DNA of 64,000 nucleotides from Prevotella sp. UBA3776. GTDB lineage: Bacteria > Bacteroidota > Bacteroidia > Bacteroidales > Bacteroidaceae. Each line of letters begins with the position of its first letter. Position 1 is the first letter of the stretch. Shown piece after piece: positions 42,401 through 50,184 of the stretch. The translations under genes and the position numbers were made by a program. The notes beneath the pieces were generated by a model. It was not told the origin of the DNA. It made no database searches and saw only the letters and a list, made by a program, of their open reading frames with translations. The stretch is taken from positions 6,174-70,173 of the forward strand of contig DFFM01000037.1 in NCBI GenBank assembly GCA_002369515.1, given 5' to 3'.

Positions 42401-42655
42401 GAAAAGTTCAACCTGAAGATTGGCCGTCAGATCCATTCGCTCGAGTTGTCGCTCGACATCATGAACGTGGCCAACATGCTCAACAAGAACTGGGGCGTTA
42501 CGCGCAGCACCGGCTACGTGAGCGAGTTCATGTCGCCTGTTACCTATTCGTCTGGCAAGTTCCAGTTCGCCCGCAATGCCGACTACGTGCTCAAATATGC
42601 CAGCGACTACTACAGCCGTTGGCGTGGGCAGATAGGACTGAAATACACGTTCTGA
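39443..42655 (+). CDS. Oar-like TonB-dependent outer-membrane receptor
   Basis: Outer-membrane protein of 1070 residues. Signal peptide: residues 1-21 ([16 protein letters not shown]). A carboxypeptidase-regulatory-like beta domain follows ([19 protein letters not shown] to about 110), then the TonB-plug region ([33 protein letters not shown]) and the 22-strand barrel, ending in the typical terminal Phe (GQIGLKYTF). The Oar/DUF-type motifs [53 protein letters not shown] point to the Oar-like branch, not SusC: no SusD or glycan enzyme is nearby. The ligand is unknown; Oar-like proteins are linked to export, adhesion or peptide handling. It has its own promoter with paired palindromes. Confidence 0.9.
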   Translation: [1070 protein letters not shown]

Positions 42656-42738
42656 TCAGAGGCCATTCAACAACAACCATCAACCATTGACTTTTGGCCA
42701 TTGGCCATCAACAAACAATAAGCATCATGCGAAAAATA

Positions 42739-42844
42739 AGTTGGTACAATGTAGGAGGTCACGTGTCCTCACGTGACACGAGCGTTCGGGTGCGACGTGA
42801 GGACACGTCGCCTCCTACAAAGCCATGTGCCAACAGTACCAACT
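42739..42844. repeat. 106-bp palindromic element
   Basis: Outer inverted 9-mers AGTTGGTAC and GTACCAACT, then GTAGGAGG/CCTCCTAC (42751-42758, 42811-42818) and the 14-bp ACGTGTCCTCACGT with its inverse (42761-42774, 42795-42808) around a 20-nt loop. It lies between the TonB receptor and the cupin gene. It looks like a small non-autonomous element or an unusually strong terminator; there is no T run. Confidence 0.8.
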
Positions 42845-42880
42845 AATTCTTTTTAATATTACAAAAACCAGAAAGAAATC

Positions 42881-43216
42881 ATGAAAATAGACTTCAAGGA
42901 TATCGAAGAAACCATCGTCCCAAACTTCAAGGGCGGAGAAGGACGCTACATCATGCGCCACTATACTGACGACAAGGTGAAAATCATGTTCGGCCGTCTG
43001 GAGCCTGGGTGCTCCATTGGTCTGCACCGCCACGAAGGCAATTCTGAGATTATGTATATTCTCTCGGGTGTGGCCACCTATATCTACGAGGGCGAAGAAG
43101 AAGTCGTGATGCCTGGACAGGTTCACTACAATCCCCAAGGACGCCAGCACACCCTCATCAACCGCGGCACCGAGGACCTCACTTTCTTCGCCGTGGTGCC
43201 TGAGCACCATTCTTGA
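42881..43216 (+). CDS. Cupin-fold protein (WbuC-like)
   Basis: Single-domain cupin of 111 residues. Cupin motif 1 is GCSIGLHRHEGNSEIMYILSG with metal ligands His-x-His and Glu, and motif 2 is PGQVHYNPQGRQHTLIN with the third His. Such small proteins bind a metal ion and act as isomerases, dioxygenases or sensors; the substrate is not given by the sequence. It stands alone between a palindromic element and a bidirectional terminator. Its promoter is not obvious, but TTTTTAATATTAC precedes the start. Confidence 0.85.
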   Translation: MKIDFKDIEETIVPNFKGGEGRYIMRHYTDDKVKIMFGRLEPGCSIGLHRHEGNSEIMYILSGVATYIYEGEEEVVMPGQVHYNPQGRQHTLINRGTEDLTFFAVVPEHHS

Positions 43217-43241
43217 CATTTAGTCAATTGGACAATTGGAC

Positions 43242-43296
43242 AAAAAAAAGACATCTGGGCATCCCATGAATGAAAGGATGCTCAGATGTCTTTTTC
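43242..43296. terminator. Bidirectional terminator between cupin and ABC-F
   Basis: AGACATCTGGGCATCC and GGATGCTCAGATGTCT pair over 16 bp with one G-T pair. An A run lies on the left and a T run on the right, so it works for both convergent genes. Confidence 0.9.
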
Positions 43297-43316
43297 TTAT
43301 CGGGGCATTTCTCGAA

Positions 43317-45122
43317 CTATTGCAATTCCGACAGCTCCAGCCAGCGCATGCTCTTTTCGTCCAGTTCGTCGTTCAGCATGGGCAGCCGTTTGCTCTTCTG
43401 CGTGAGTTCGTCGATGCTGAGTTTGCCACTGCAGAGTTGCTCTTCTATCAGCTTCTGCTCGGCTTCAAGGGCGGCGATGTCTTTCTCCAGCTGTTCAAAT
43501 TCGAGCTTCTCCTTGTATGTCATGCGGCGGCGAGTGTCGTTGTGGTAGTCGGGCTTGCTTTTTTTCGCGCTGTTGTTGTCCCTGCCTTTGGCGTTGGCCT
43601 CATTCCTGGCGTTTTCTTCCGATTTCAGAGCCGACCACTGGCGATACTGGGTGTAGTTGCCAGGGAAGTCCTGAACGCGTCCCTCGCCGTGGAACACCAA
43701 CAGGTGGTCCACCACTTTGTCCATGAAGTATCGGTCGTGGCTCACCACGATGACGCACCCGGGAAAGTCGGCCAGATACTCCTCGAGTATTTGCAGCGTC
43801 TGTATGTCCAGGTCGTTGGTGGGCTCGTCGAGCACCAGGAAGTTGGGATTGCGCATCAGCACGGTGCATAGGTACAGCTTGCGCTTCTCGCCACCACTGA
43901 GTTTATAGACGTAGTTGTGCTGCTGTTCGGGCGTGAAGAGGAAGTGTTGCAGGAATTGCGATGCTGACAGATGGCGACCGCTGCCCAGGTCGATGTATTC
44001 GGCAATGTCGGTGACCACGTCGATGACTTTCTGTTGTTCGTCGAACTTGAGCCCTTCCTGCGAGAAATAGCCGAATCGCACGGTGTCACCTATGTCGAAT
44101 CGTCCGCTGTCGATGGACTCCACGCCTAGGAGCATCTTGATGAAGGTCGATTTGCCCGTGCCGTTGTTGCCCACTATGCCCATCTTCTCGTATCTGGCGA
44201 AGTTGTAGTAGAAGTCCTTCAGGATCACCGTGGTTTTGTTCTCGTCGGCAAAGGCTTTCGAAATGTACTGGCATTCGAAAATCTTGCTACCTATATATAT
44301 ATTGCTCGACTTGAGCCTCATCTGCCGTTCTTCCAACCGTTGTTTGGCCACCTTCTCCAGTTCGTAGAAAGCCTCTTCGCGGTAGCGCGCCTTGTGGCCT
44401 CGTGCCTGCGGCTGCCGGCGCATCCAGTCGAGTTCGCGTCGGTAGAGGTTGTTCGCCCGGGTCACTTCAGCCCGTCGGTTGTCCAGCCGTTCTTGGCGTT
44501 TCTCCAGATAGTAGGCGTAGTTGCCGCGGTAGGTGTAGATTTGCTGGTCGTCCAGTTCGAGAATGACTCCACACACACGGTCGAGGAAAAAACGGTCGTG
44601 GGTGACCATGAGCAGCGACCTGTTGCCACGTCTGAGAAAACCTTCCAGCCACTCAATCATTTCCAGGTCGAGATGGTTGGTGGGCTCGTCGAGAATCAGG
44701 AAGTCGGGCTCGGTGATGAGTGCGTTGGCCAGGGCCACACGCTTCTGCTGGCCGCCGCTGAGCTGTCCCATTGGCTGGCTGAGGTTGCCTATTTTCAGTT
44801 GGGTGAGTATTTGTTTGGCGCGCAGTATTTTCTCTTCCTCGCCTTGATGGTTGAAGCATGCGTCGAGCACGGTTTCTTCCGGGTCGAAGTGGGGCGACTG
44901 CTCCAGATAGCCCACGCGTATGTCGCGCCGATAGATGATGCTGCCGTCTTCGTAGCCATCCTTCCCCGTGAGAATGGACAGCAGGGTGGACTTGCCGGTG
45001 CCGTTTTTGGCGATGAGTCCCACGCGCTGACCTTCGGCAATGCTGAAGCTGATGTTGCTGAACAGCACTTGGGCGCCGAATCGCTTCGTGAGGTTCTGTA
45101 CGTCGAGTATGGGTGAGGGCAT
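43317..45122 (-). CDS. ABC-F family ATPase (Uup/EttA-like)
   Basis: Soluble protein of 601 residues with two ABC ATPase halves and no membrane domain. Half 1 has Walker A GLIAKNGTGKST (with GTGKST), signature LSGGQQKRVALANAL and Walker B FLILDEPTNHLD. Half 2 has NNGTGKSTF, LSGGEKRKLYLCT and FLVLDEPTNDLD. Between them is the linker (YLEKRQERLDNRRAEVTRANNLYRREL) that contacts ribosomal RNA and tRNA in this family. The end is a coiled coil (LEFEQLEKDIAALEAEQKLIEEQL), as in Uup. It should act on the translating ribosome or in assembly; no antibiotic resistance pattern can be inferred. Confidence 0.93.
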   Translation of the reverse strand: MPSPILDVQNLTKRFGAQVLFSNISFSIAEGQRVGLIAKNGTGKSTLLSILTGKDGYEDGSIIYRRDIRVGYLEQSPHFDPEETVLDACFNHQGEEEKILRAKQILTQLKIGNLSQPMGQLSGGQQKRVALANALITEPDFLILDEPTNHLDLEMIEWLEGFLRRGNRSLLMVTHDRFFLDRVCGVILELDDQQIYTYRGNYAYYLEKRQERLDNRRAEVTRANNLYRRELDWMRRQPQARGHKARYREEAFYELEKVAKQRLEERQMRLKSSNIYIGSKIFECQYISKAFADENKTTVILKDFYYNFARYEKMGIVGNNGTGKSTFIKMLLGVESIDSGRFDIGDTVRFGYFSQEGLKFDEQQKVIDVVTDIAEYIDLGSGRHLSASQFLQHFLFTPEQQHNYVYKLSGGEKRKLYLCTVLMRNPNFLVLDEPTNDLDIQTLQILEEYLADFPGCVIVVSHDRYFMDKVVDHLLVFHGEGRVQDFPGNYTQYRQWSALKSEENARNEANAKGRDNNSAKKSKPDYHNDTRRRMTYKEKLEFEQLEKDIAALEAEQKLIEEQLCSGKLSIDELTQKSKRLPMLNDELDEKSMRWLELSELQ

Positions 45123-45152
45123 GATGGTCGGGGTGGTGTTTTTGGGGTAGGG

Positions 45153-45773
45153 CTAGCAGTCTGCCTGCTCGCCGTTTTTCAGTTCGTTGTTGATTTGTTC
45201 GATGTAGCTGAGCATTTCGTCACGCCCTGTTTTCTTTTCGGCGCTGGTGACGAAATAGGGTGGCATCACCTCCCATGTCTCGAGCATTTTCTGTTCGTAG
45301 GCTTTCACGTTTTCGCTTATGCGGGCGTTCGACAGTTTGTCGGCCTTGGTGAACACGATGGAGAAGGGAATGCCCGATTGTCCGAGCCAGTCGATGAACT
45401 CACGGTCGATGGCTTGCTGTTCGTGCCTTATGTCCACCAGCACGAACACGTTGGCCAGCTGGGGGCGTTGCAGAATGTACGAACTGATCATCTGTTCCAG
45501 TTTCTGCCGTTCCGACTTGCTCCGCTTGGCAAATCCGTAACCAGGCAAATCTACAAGATACCACTCGTCGTTGATGATGAAATGGTTGATGAGCAGTGTC
45601 TTGCCGGGCGTTGCTGACGTCTTGGCCAGGTTCTTGTGGTTGCAGAGCATGTTGATGAGGCTCGACTTGCCCACGTTGGAACGGCCAATGAATGCGTACT
45701 CGGGCTTGTTGTCGGCGGGGCATTTCGTCACTGACGGGCTGCTCAATGCGAAAGCTGATTTCTTGATTTCCAT
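45153..45773 (-). CDS. engB: Ribosome biogenesis GTPase EngB/YsxC
   Basis: GTPase of 206 residues needed for 50S subunit assembly. G1 is [12 protein letters not shown], the G2 region is [10 protein letters not shown]3 is [15 protein letters not shown]4 is FTKADKL and G5 is TSAEKK. The order and length are those of YihA/YsxC. The upstream TAATTTTG element at 45796-45803 (minus) is about 23 nt before the ATG at 45773. It follows no other gene on this strand but is 30 nt before the ABC-F gene, so the two may be one transcript. Confidence 0.95.
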   Translation of the reverse strand: MEIKKSAFALSSPSVTKCPADNKPEYAFIGRSNVGKSSLINMLCNHKNLAKTSATPGKTLLINHFIINDEWYLVDLPGYGFAKRSKSERQKLEQMISSYILQRPQLANVFVLVDIRHEQQAIDREFIDWLGQSGIPFSIVFTKADKLSNARISENVKAYEQKMLETWEVMPPYFVTSAEKKTGRDEMLSYIEQINNELKNGEQADC

Positions 45774-45795
45774 GTGGTTTGCGTATTTTTGTCGG

Positions 45796-45833
45796 CAAAA
45801 TTACAGAAAATCTCTGAAAAAACACTAACTTTG
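45796..45833. promoter_or_regulatory. Divergent -7 elements of engB and recR
   Basis: TAATTTTG on the minus strand (45803-45796) faces engB. TAACTTTG on the plus strand (45826-45833) faces recR, leaving a leader of about 128 nt before the recR ATG. Confidence 0.65.
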
Positions 45834-45966
45834 CACCATTATTCTGATCTGGCCTAGGCTGAAAGAATACACCGAGATGCAATTCGCATACACGGAATAA
45901 CTGCCGTCAAGGGTCAGCAGCGAACAACCAACGACGAACAAACAATTATAAAAAGAAACAGGTAGC

Positions 45967-46578
45967 ATGATGCAACAATATCCCTCGCAACTGCTCGAGC
46001 GTGCCGTGGGCGAGTTTTCGAAACTGCCCGGGGTGGGGCGCAAGACGGCACTCCGCCATGTGCTACACATGCTCAGACAGGACGATGACGAGGTGGCACG
46101 CTTCGCCGATGCCATCATGCGGCTCAAGAGCGAGGTGAAGTACTGCCAGAAATGCCATAATATCAGCGACACCGACATTTGCCCCATCTGTGCCGACCAG
46201 CGGCGCGACAGTTCCACGGTGTGCGTGGTGGAGAACATCCAGGATGTCATGGCCATTGAGAACACCCAACAGTATCACGGCCTTTACCATGTGCTCGGCG
46301 GCATCATCTCGCCCATGGATGGCATCGGCCCGGCCGACATCGAGATCGATTCGCTGGTAGGGCGTGTGGAAGAGGGTGGGGTGGAGGAAGTGATTTTGGC
46401 GCTCAGCTCAACCATGGAGGGCGACACCACCAATTTCTACATTTTCCGCAAGCTGATGCATACGGGGGTGCGCATCAGTGTTATTGCGCGCGGCATCAGC
46501 GTGGGCAACGAAATAGAATACACCGATGAGGTGACGCTGGGGCGTTCCATTCAGAATCGCACACCATTCAGCACCTGA
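45967..46578 (+). CDS. recR: Recombination mediator RecR
   Basis: DNA-binding protein of 203 residues in the RecFOR pathway, which loads RecA onto gaps. The helix-hairpin-helix is [17 protein letters not shown], the zinc finger is [16 protein letters not shown], and the TOPRIM domain is [39 protein letters not shown], with Walker-like ending [16 protein letters not shown]. The chain is full length. It is followed by a membrane protein and a glycosyltransferase, separated by short gaps, so longer transcripts are possible. Confidence 0.97.
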   Translation: MMQQYPSQLLERAVGEFSKLPGVGRKTALRHVLHMLRQDDDEVARFADAIMRLKSEVKYCQKCHNISDTDICPICADQRRDSSTVCVVENIQDVMAIENTQQYHGLYHVLGGIISPMDGIGPADIEIDSLVGRVEEGGVEEVILALSSTMEGDTTNFYIFRKLMHTGVRISVIARGISVGNEIEYTDEVTLGRSIQNRTPFST

Positions 46579-46612
46579 GAGAAGAACAAAGTAAAAAAAG
46601 AAGCAAACAACC

Positions 46613-47146
46613 ATGCAAACGACTCAACGAATACTGATGACCACCTTTGTGGCCATGTTGGCGGCGGCGGCACTCTTGGTGCTGCTCCACGAAACCAGCC
46701 TGATGGAACCCGGAGGGCTGGCTGGCAACGAGCATTTGGAGTTTGTCACCCTCTCCGTAATGGAGCTGGTGGCGCTTGTTTCCATCCCCTTGGCCCTGCG
46801 CTTGTTCAGATTCAAGGCCATTCGCCGTCAGTTGGTGGAGCAACCGGCGCGTAAGTTGCTCGGCTGGGGGATGCTGCGTCTGCTCATGCTTGGTGTTCCG
46901 ATGCTGGTGTGTGTCTATTTCTACTATTTGTTCTTCATGGAGGCCGCTTTCGGCTATTTGGCCATCATCCTGCTGCTTAGCATGATGTTCGTTTTGCCCA
47001 CGAAGGGTAAATGTGAGGCTGAAACCACCGATGATTCCGAAAACACTGAAAACGCAGAGTATTCCGAAAACGCGGAGTATTCCGAAAACTCCGATTGTTC
47101 CGATTCCTCTGAAAACGCTGAATCCTCCGAAAACACACCGTCATGA
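46613..47146 (+). CDS. Small membrane protein with Ser/Glu/Asn-rich repeat tail
   Basis: Hypothetical protein of 177 residues with three to four membrane helices (ILMTTFVAMLAAAALLVLL near 8-28, FVTLSVMELVALVSIPLAL near 45-65 and LMLGVPMLVCVYFYYLFFM near 92-112). From residue 140 it turns into a polar tail of short repeats: SEN, AEYSEN, SENSDCSD, SENAESSEN. The DNA is correspondingly repetitive (TCCGAAAACGC type, 47030-47140), so the number of repeats may vary. Its stop overlaps the start of the glycosyltransferase gene by 4 nt (ATGA). Function unknown. Confidence 0.7.
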   Translation: MQTTQRILMTTFVAMLAAAALLVLLHETSLMEPGGLAGNEHLEFVTLSVMELVALVSIPLALRLFRFKAIRRQLVEQPARKLLGWGMLRLLMLGVPMLVCVYFYYLFFMEAAFGYLAIILLLSMMFVLPTKGKCEAETTDDSENTENAEYSENAEYSENSDCSDSSENAESSENTPS

Positions 47147-48339
47147 AGCTGAGTGTCATCATTGTAAGCTACAACGTGCGTTATTATCTGGAGCAATGCT
47201 TGGATAGCGTACAGAAAGCAACGGCCACCATCGACGCCGAGGTGTTCGTGTTCGACAACCATTCGAAGGATGACACCGTGGACTATCTGAAGGAGCAGTT
47301 CCCCGAAGTGCATTTCATCGAGAGCAACCACAACCTTGGCTTTGCGCGCGGCAACAACGTGGCCATCCGTCAGAGTCAGGGTGAATATGTTTTGCTGCTC
47401 AATCCCGATACGTTTGTCGGCGAGCAGGTGCTCAACGAAACGGTGGCCTTCATGGATGCCCATCCGCAGGCGGGAGCGCTGGGAGTGCAGATGCTCAAAA
47501 ACAATGGAGAGCCCGCCATGGAGTCGCGCCGCGGATTGCCCACGCCCATGACGGCATTCTACAAAATGTGCGGCCTGTGCGCGCGATTCCCCAAAAGCCG
47601 TCGCTTCGGACGTTACTACATGGGGTATCTGCCCTGGGACTGTCCAGCCGAGATAGAAGTGGTGAGCGGGGCTTTCTGTCTGCTCCGCCGTTCGGTGCTC
47701 GATGACGTAGGGTTGCTCGACGAGGATTTCTTCATGTACGGCGAGGACATCGACCTCTCTTTCCGTGTGCTCAAGGGTGGATACGAAAACTGGTATTATC
47801 CGGCTCGCATACTCCACTACAAGGGCGAAAGCACCCAGAAGTCATCGTTCCGCTACGTCCACGTGTTCTACGATGCCATGCTCATCTTCTTCCGCAAACA
47901 CTACAGCCACCTCAACCTGCTGGTCACGCTGCCTGTCAAATTGGCCGTACTGGCCAAGGCTGCCATGGCTTTGGCGGGCATGCTCGTCGAACGAGCCCGC
48001 AAGGCGGTGGGGCTGGGCGGCGGCAAACGGCAGAAATACCCCGAATACGTGTTCGTGGGCACCCGCCAGTCTGCTGAGGCTTTCCGCCTCGTAGCGCAGA
48101 AGAAAGGCCTCACAGCCCGCTATCTCTATGGCGACAGCAGCACACTCCCTGACGGACACATTGGCCAAGTGGAACAGCTGGGCGGCAAACAGATGCTGAA
48201 CATCGTCTATGACACCGATGCATATACATACGGACAGATACTTGACATCTTTGCGCGTGGACCGCAGCACAACTGTCTGCTTGCCACCTTCCATCCGCGC
48301 AAGAACATTGTCATCACCACCGAAGAGATACTCAAATGA
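47143..48339 (+). CDS. Glycosyltransferase family 2
   Basis: GT-A fold enzyme of 398 residues. VIIVSYNVRYYLEQCLDSV opens the nucleotide-sugar site, DNHSKDDT gives the first Asp, and LNPDTF is the DxD-like position; GFARGNNVAIRQSQGEYVLLLNP is typical of GT2 rhamnosyltransferase-like enzymes. The acceptor loop EVVSGAFCLLRRSVLDDVGLLDEDFFMYGEDIDLSFRV ends with the ED catalytic base. Residues 290-395 add an extra C-terminal segment with a weak membrane helix (LAVLAKAAMALAGMLV). Donor and acceptor sugars are unknown. It is translationally coupled to the membrane protein upstream and to the GNAT gene downstream (4-nt overlap). Confidence 0.88.
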   Translation: MKLSVIIVSYNVRYYLEQCLDSVQKATATIDAEVFVFDNHSKDDTVDYLKEQFPEVHFIESNHNLGFARGNNVAIRQSQGEYVLLLNPDTFVGEQVLNETVAFMDAHPQAGALGVQMLKNNGEPAMESRRGLPTPMTAFYKMCGLCARFPKSRRFGRYYMGYLPWDCPAEIEVVSGAFCLLRRSVLDDVGLLDEDFFMYGEDIDLSFRVLKGGYENWYYPARILHYKGESTQKSSFRYVHVFYDAMLIFFRKHYSHLNLLVTLPVKLAVLAKAAMALAGMLVERARKAVGLGGGKRQKYPEYVFVGTRQSAEAFRLVAQKKGLTARYLYGDSSTLPDGHIGQVEQLGGKQMLNIVYDTDAYTYGQILDIFARGPQHNCLLATFHPRKNIVITTEEILK

Positions 48340-48941
48340 CCCCCGAAGAAACCAAACTGCCGTCAGTCAGGCTTCGCGCCATGGAGCCCGAAGACCTCGA
48401 TTTGCTCTACACCATCGAGAACGACACCTCGCTCTGGAGCGTAGGCAACACCAATGTGCCCTATTCGCGCTTTGCCCTTCATCAGTTTCTGGAACAGCAA
48501 ACGGACGACATCTACTGCGACAAGCAGGTGAGGCTCATCGTCGAGAACGAGGACGGCGAGGTGGTGGGGATGGCCGACTTGGTCAATTTTGTGCCTGCTC
48601 ACCAACGTGCCGAAGTGGGCATTGTCATCAAGCGCAGCCATAGGAATCAAGGTTACGCCACGGCGGCCCTCCGCCAACTCGAGCACTACGCCCGCACAAC
48701 CCTCCACTTGCACCAACTCTATGCCATCGTGCCCTCGGCCAACCGACACTCGGCAAGACTGTTCGCCCATTGTCAGTTCTGCAGCCAAGGAGTGCTCGCC
48801 GATTGGCTCTACGACGGCACTGCCTATGCCGATGCCCTCGTCATGCAGAAAGTGATTGATGCTTCATGCCGCACGACCACCCAAGCCACCGACCAAACGG
48901 CAAACCTTGACGTTGACGGCACGGCAGACAAAAAAAACTGA
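48336..48941 (+). CDS. GNAT family N-acetyltransferase
   Basis: Acetyl-CoA-dependent acetyltransferase of 201 residues. The acceptor side is VRLRAMEPEDLDLLYTIENDTSLW, the CoA-binding loop is VIKRSHRNQGYATAALRQLEHYA (motif A), and HSARLFAHCQFCSQGV fits motif B. The layout is close to SpeG/RimJ-type enzymes. The substrate (amino group of an amine, antibiotic or protein) is not indicated. The last 25 residues are polar and low complexity (TTQATDQTANLDVDGTAD). The start overlaps the glycosyltransferase stop. The tRNA-Asp promoter follows just past the end. Confidence 0.85.
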   Translation: MTPEETKLPSVRLRAMEPEDLDLLYTIENDTSLWSVGNTNVPYSRFALHQFLEQQTDDIYCDKQVRLIVENEDGEVVGMADLVNFVPAHQRAEVGIVIKRSHRNQGYATAALRQLEHYARTTLHLHQLYAIVPSANRHSARLFAHCQFCSQGVLADWLYDGTAYADALVMQKVIDASCRTTTQATDQTANLDVDGTADKKN

Positions 48942-48958
48942 AAAAAAGCAAGGAAATA

Positions 48959-48990
48959 TTTTGGTAATACAAAAAATATTCATACCTTTG
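48959..48990 (+). promoter_or_regulatory. Promoter of the tRNA-Asp pair
   Basis: TTTTG at 48959-48963, a 19-nt spacer and TACCTTTG at 48983-48990, followed by CATCCGCAAA as at the other tRNA promoters. Confidence 0.85.
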
Positions 48991-49018
48991 CATCCGCAAA
49001 TCGGAACAGTACCCTGTT

Positions 49019-49092
49019 GGTGCGTTAGTTCAGTAGGTTAGAATGCCTGCCTGTCACGCAGGAGGTCACGAGTTCGAATCTCGTACGCACCG
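49019..49092 (+). tRNA. tRNA-Asp (GTC), first copy
   Basis: 74-nt tRNA. Acceptor GGTGCGT/ACGCACC, D arm with TTAGTTCAGTAGGTTAGAA, anticodon stem CCTGC/GCAGG, loop CTGTCAC and anticodon GTC at 49053-49055. Discriminator G, CCA not encoded. Confidence 0.96.
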
Positions 49093-49123
49093 CTCCGACA
49101 CGTGTTTGCTGACATCCGATTTT

Positions 49124-49197
49124 GGTGCGTTAGTTCAGTAGGTTAGAATGCCTGCCTGTCACGCAGGAGGTCACGAGTTCGAATCTCGTACGCACCG
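49124..49197 (+). tRNA. tRNA-Asp (GTC), second identical copy
   Basis: 74 bases identical to 49019-49092, with a 31-nt spacer between them. No separate promoter is seen in the spacer, so both are cut from one transcript. Confidence 0.96.
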
Positions 49198-49223
49198 CTA
49201 ACATCCATTTTCCTCACCCCCAC

Positions 49224-49267
49224 AAAATGAAAGAGCCTTCCCCAAAAAGGGAAGGCTCTTTCATTTT
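49224..49267. terminator. Bidirectional terminator after tRNA-Asp
   Basis: AAAATGAAAGAGCCTTCCC and its exact inverse pair over 19 bp around 5-6 A bases. Serves the tRNA pair and the convergent YkvA gene. Confidence 0.9.
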
Positions 49268-49337
49268 GCTTATGTCCAGCCGTCGAATGTCCAGCTGTCC
49301 AAACGTGTGTTTGTCGGTTTTTCTGGCCGTTTCTCTG

Positions 49338-49736
49338 TCAGATGGCCTGGTCAGGATGGAACAAATCCTCTATCTCGCTGATTTCGTCGTCGTCGAACCA
49401 TTTGCTGAGCCTTGCCTTGGCCTTGGCCTTCACGTCGTCAGAAACGTCGCCCCACACCTTGTTCAGTACAAAGAGCAGCACGGCCATGTCGTCGCCGAGT
49501 CCCGCGATGGGAATGGCATCGGGAATCACGTCGAGAGGGCTGATGAGATAGCCCAAGGCGCCAATGATGATGGCTTTGTCCTTCACCGTCACCTTGTCGC
49601 TCTGCAGTGTGTAGTAGAGAATCAGAGCCGCATAGACTAGTTTCGACCCGGCGCGCTTGGCAATGCGCGAAATCTTCTCAACAAAGTCGCTCTGAGTGAA
49701 TTTGTTGGCATACGACATGAAATCGGGTAACTCCAT
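49338..49736 (-). CDS. YkvA family protein (DUF1232)
   Basis: Small membrane-linked protein of 132 residues. The DUF1232 core is KAIIIGALGYLISPLDVIPDAIPIAGLGDDMAVL, two short helices around a conserved Pro-Asp motif; relatives include UPF0750 and polyketide-cyclase neighbours of unknown function. The N-terminal part holds one more helix (KLVYAALILYYTLQ). The C-terminus is charged (FDDDEISEIEDLFHPDQ). It is a single gene, convergent with the tRNA operon across a strong terminator. Confidence 0.88.
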   Translation of the reverse strand: MELPDFMSYANKFTQSDFVEKISRIAKRAGSKLVYAALILYYTLQSDKVTVKDKAIIIGALGYLISPLDVIPDAIPIAGLGDDMAVLLFVLNKVWGDVSDDVKAKAKARLSKWFDDDEISEIEDLFHPDQAI

Positions 49737-49814
49737 AGACAGAATCCTTTAAGTGTTCGAAAAAATCAATTCAGGCCACAAATTTACGAAAATCTTTTTT
49801 TTCTAGCAAATAAA

Positions 49815-49846
49815 TTTTGATTTTACATACTTTTCGTGTATTTTTG
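49815..49846 (+). promoter_or_regulatory. Promoter of the small membrane protein gene
   Basis: TTTTG at 49815-49819, a 19-nt spacer and TATTTTTG at 49839-49846, an exact match. Leader of about 43 nt. Confidence 0.75.
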
Positions 49847-49893
49847 TTGCCGTAAAGAACGAATCATAAACTTTCAGAAACATTTTTTAGCTT

Positions 49894-50148
49894 ATGGACA
49901 CACATCAGAACGAAAACTACGACGAACGGCTGGAGAACGCCAAAAGCCGCGCTAAGGTGATGGGCGTACTCTTCATCATTCCCGTTTTCGTCATCTCTGT
50001 GCTCGACAATGCCACCGACCTGCTCTATCTGGCGGTGTTGCTGGGCGCACTTCTAGCAGGAGCCTATTGGGCCTTCATGCAGTGGAAAGACAAACGCGAT
50101 GCCCGCGAGGAGGCGGCCGAAGAAGACAATCATGAAAACCATAGCTGA
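49894..50148 (+). CDS. Small membrane protein, hypothetical
   Basis: Protein of 84 residues with a polar N-terminus, two membrane helices (AKVMGVLFIIPVFVISVL and LLYLAVLLGALLAGAYWAFM) and an acidic C-terminus (REEAAEEDNHENHS). No motif links it to a function. It has its own good promoter and is followed 36 nt later by the FeoB-associated Cys-rich gene, so the two may be co-transcribed. Confidence 0.7.
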   Translation: MDTHQNENYDERLENAKSRAKVMGVLFIIPVFVISVLDNATDLLYLAVLLGALLAGAYWAFMQWKDKRDAREEAAEEDNHENHS

Positions 50149-50184
50149 CGCCAATCTTAGCAACATTCACTTTGTCAAAGACTT

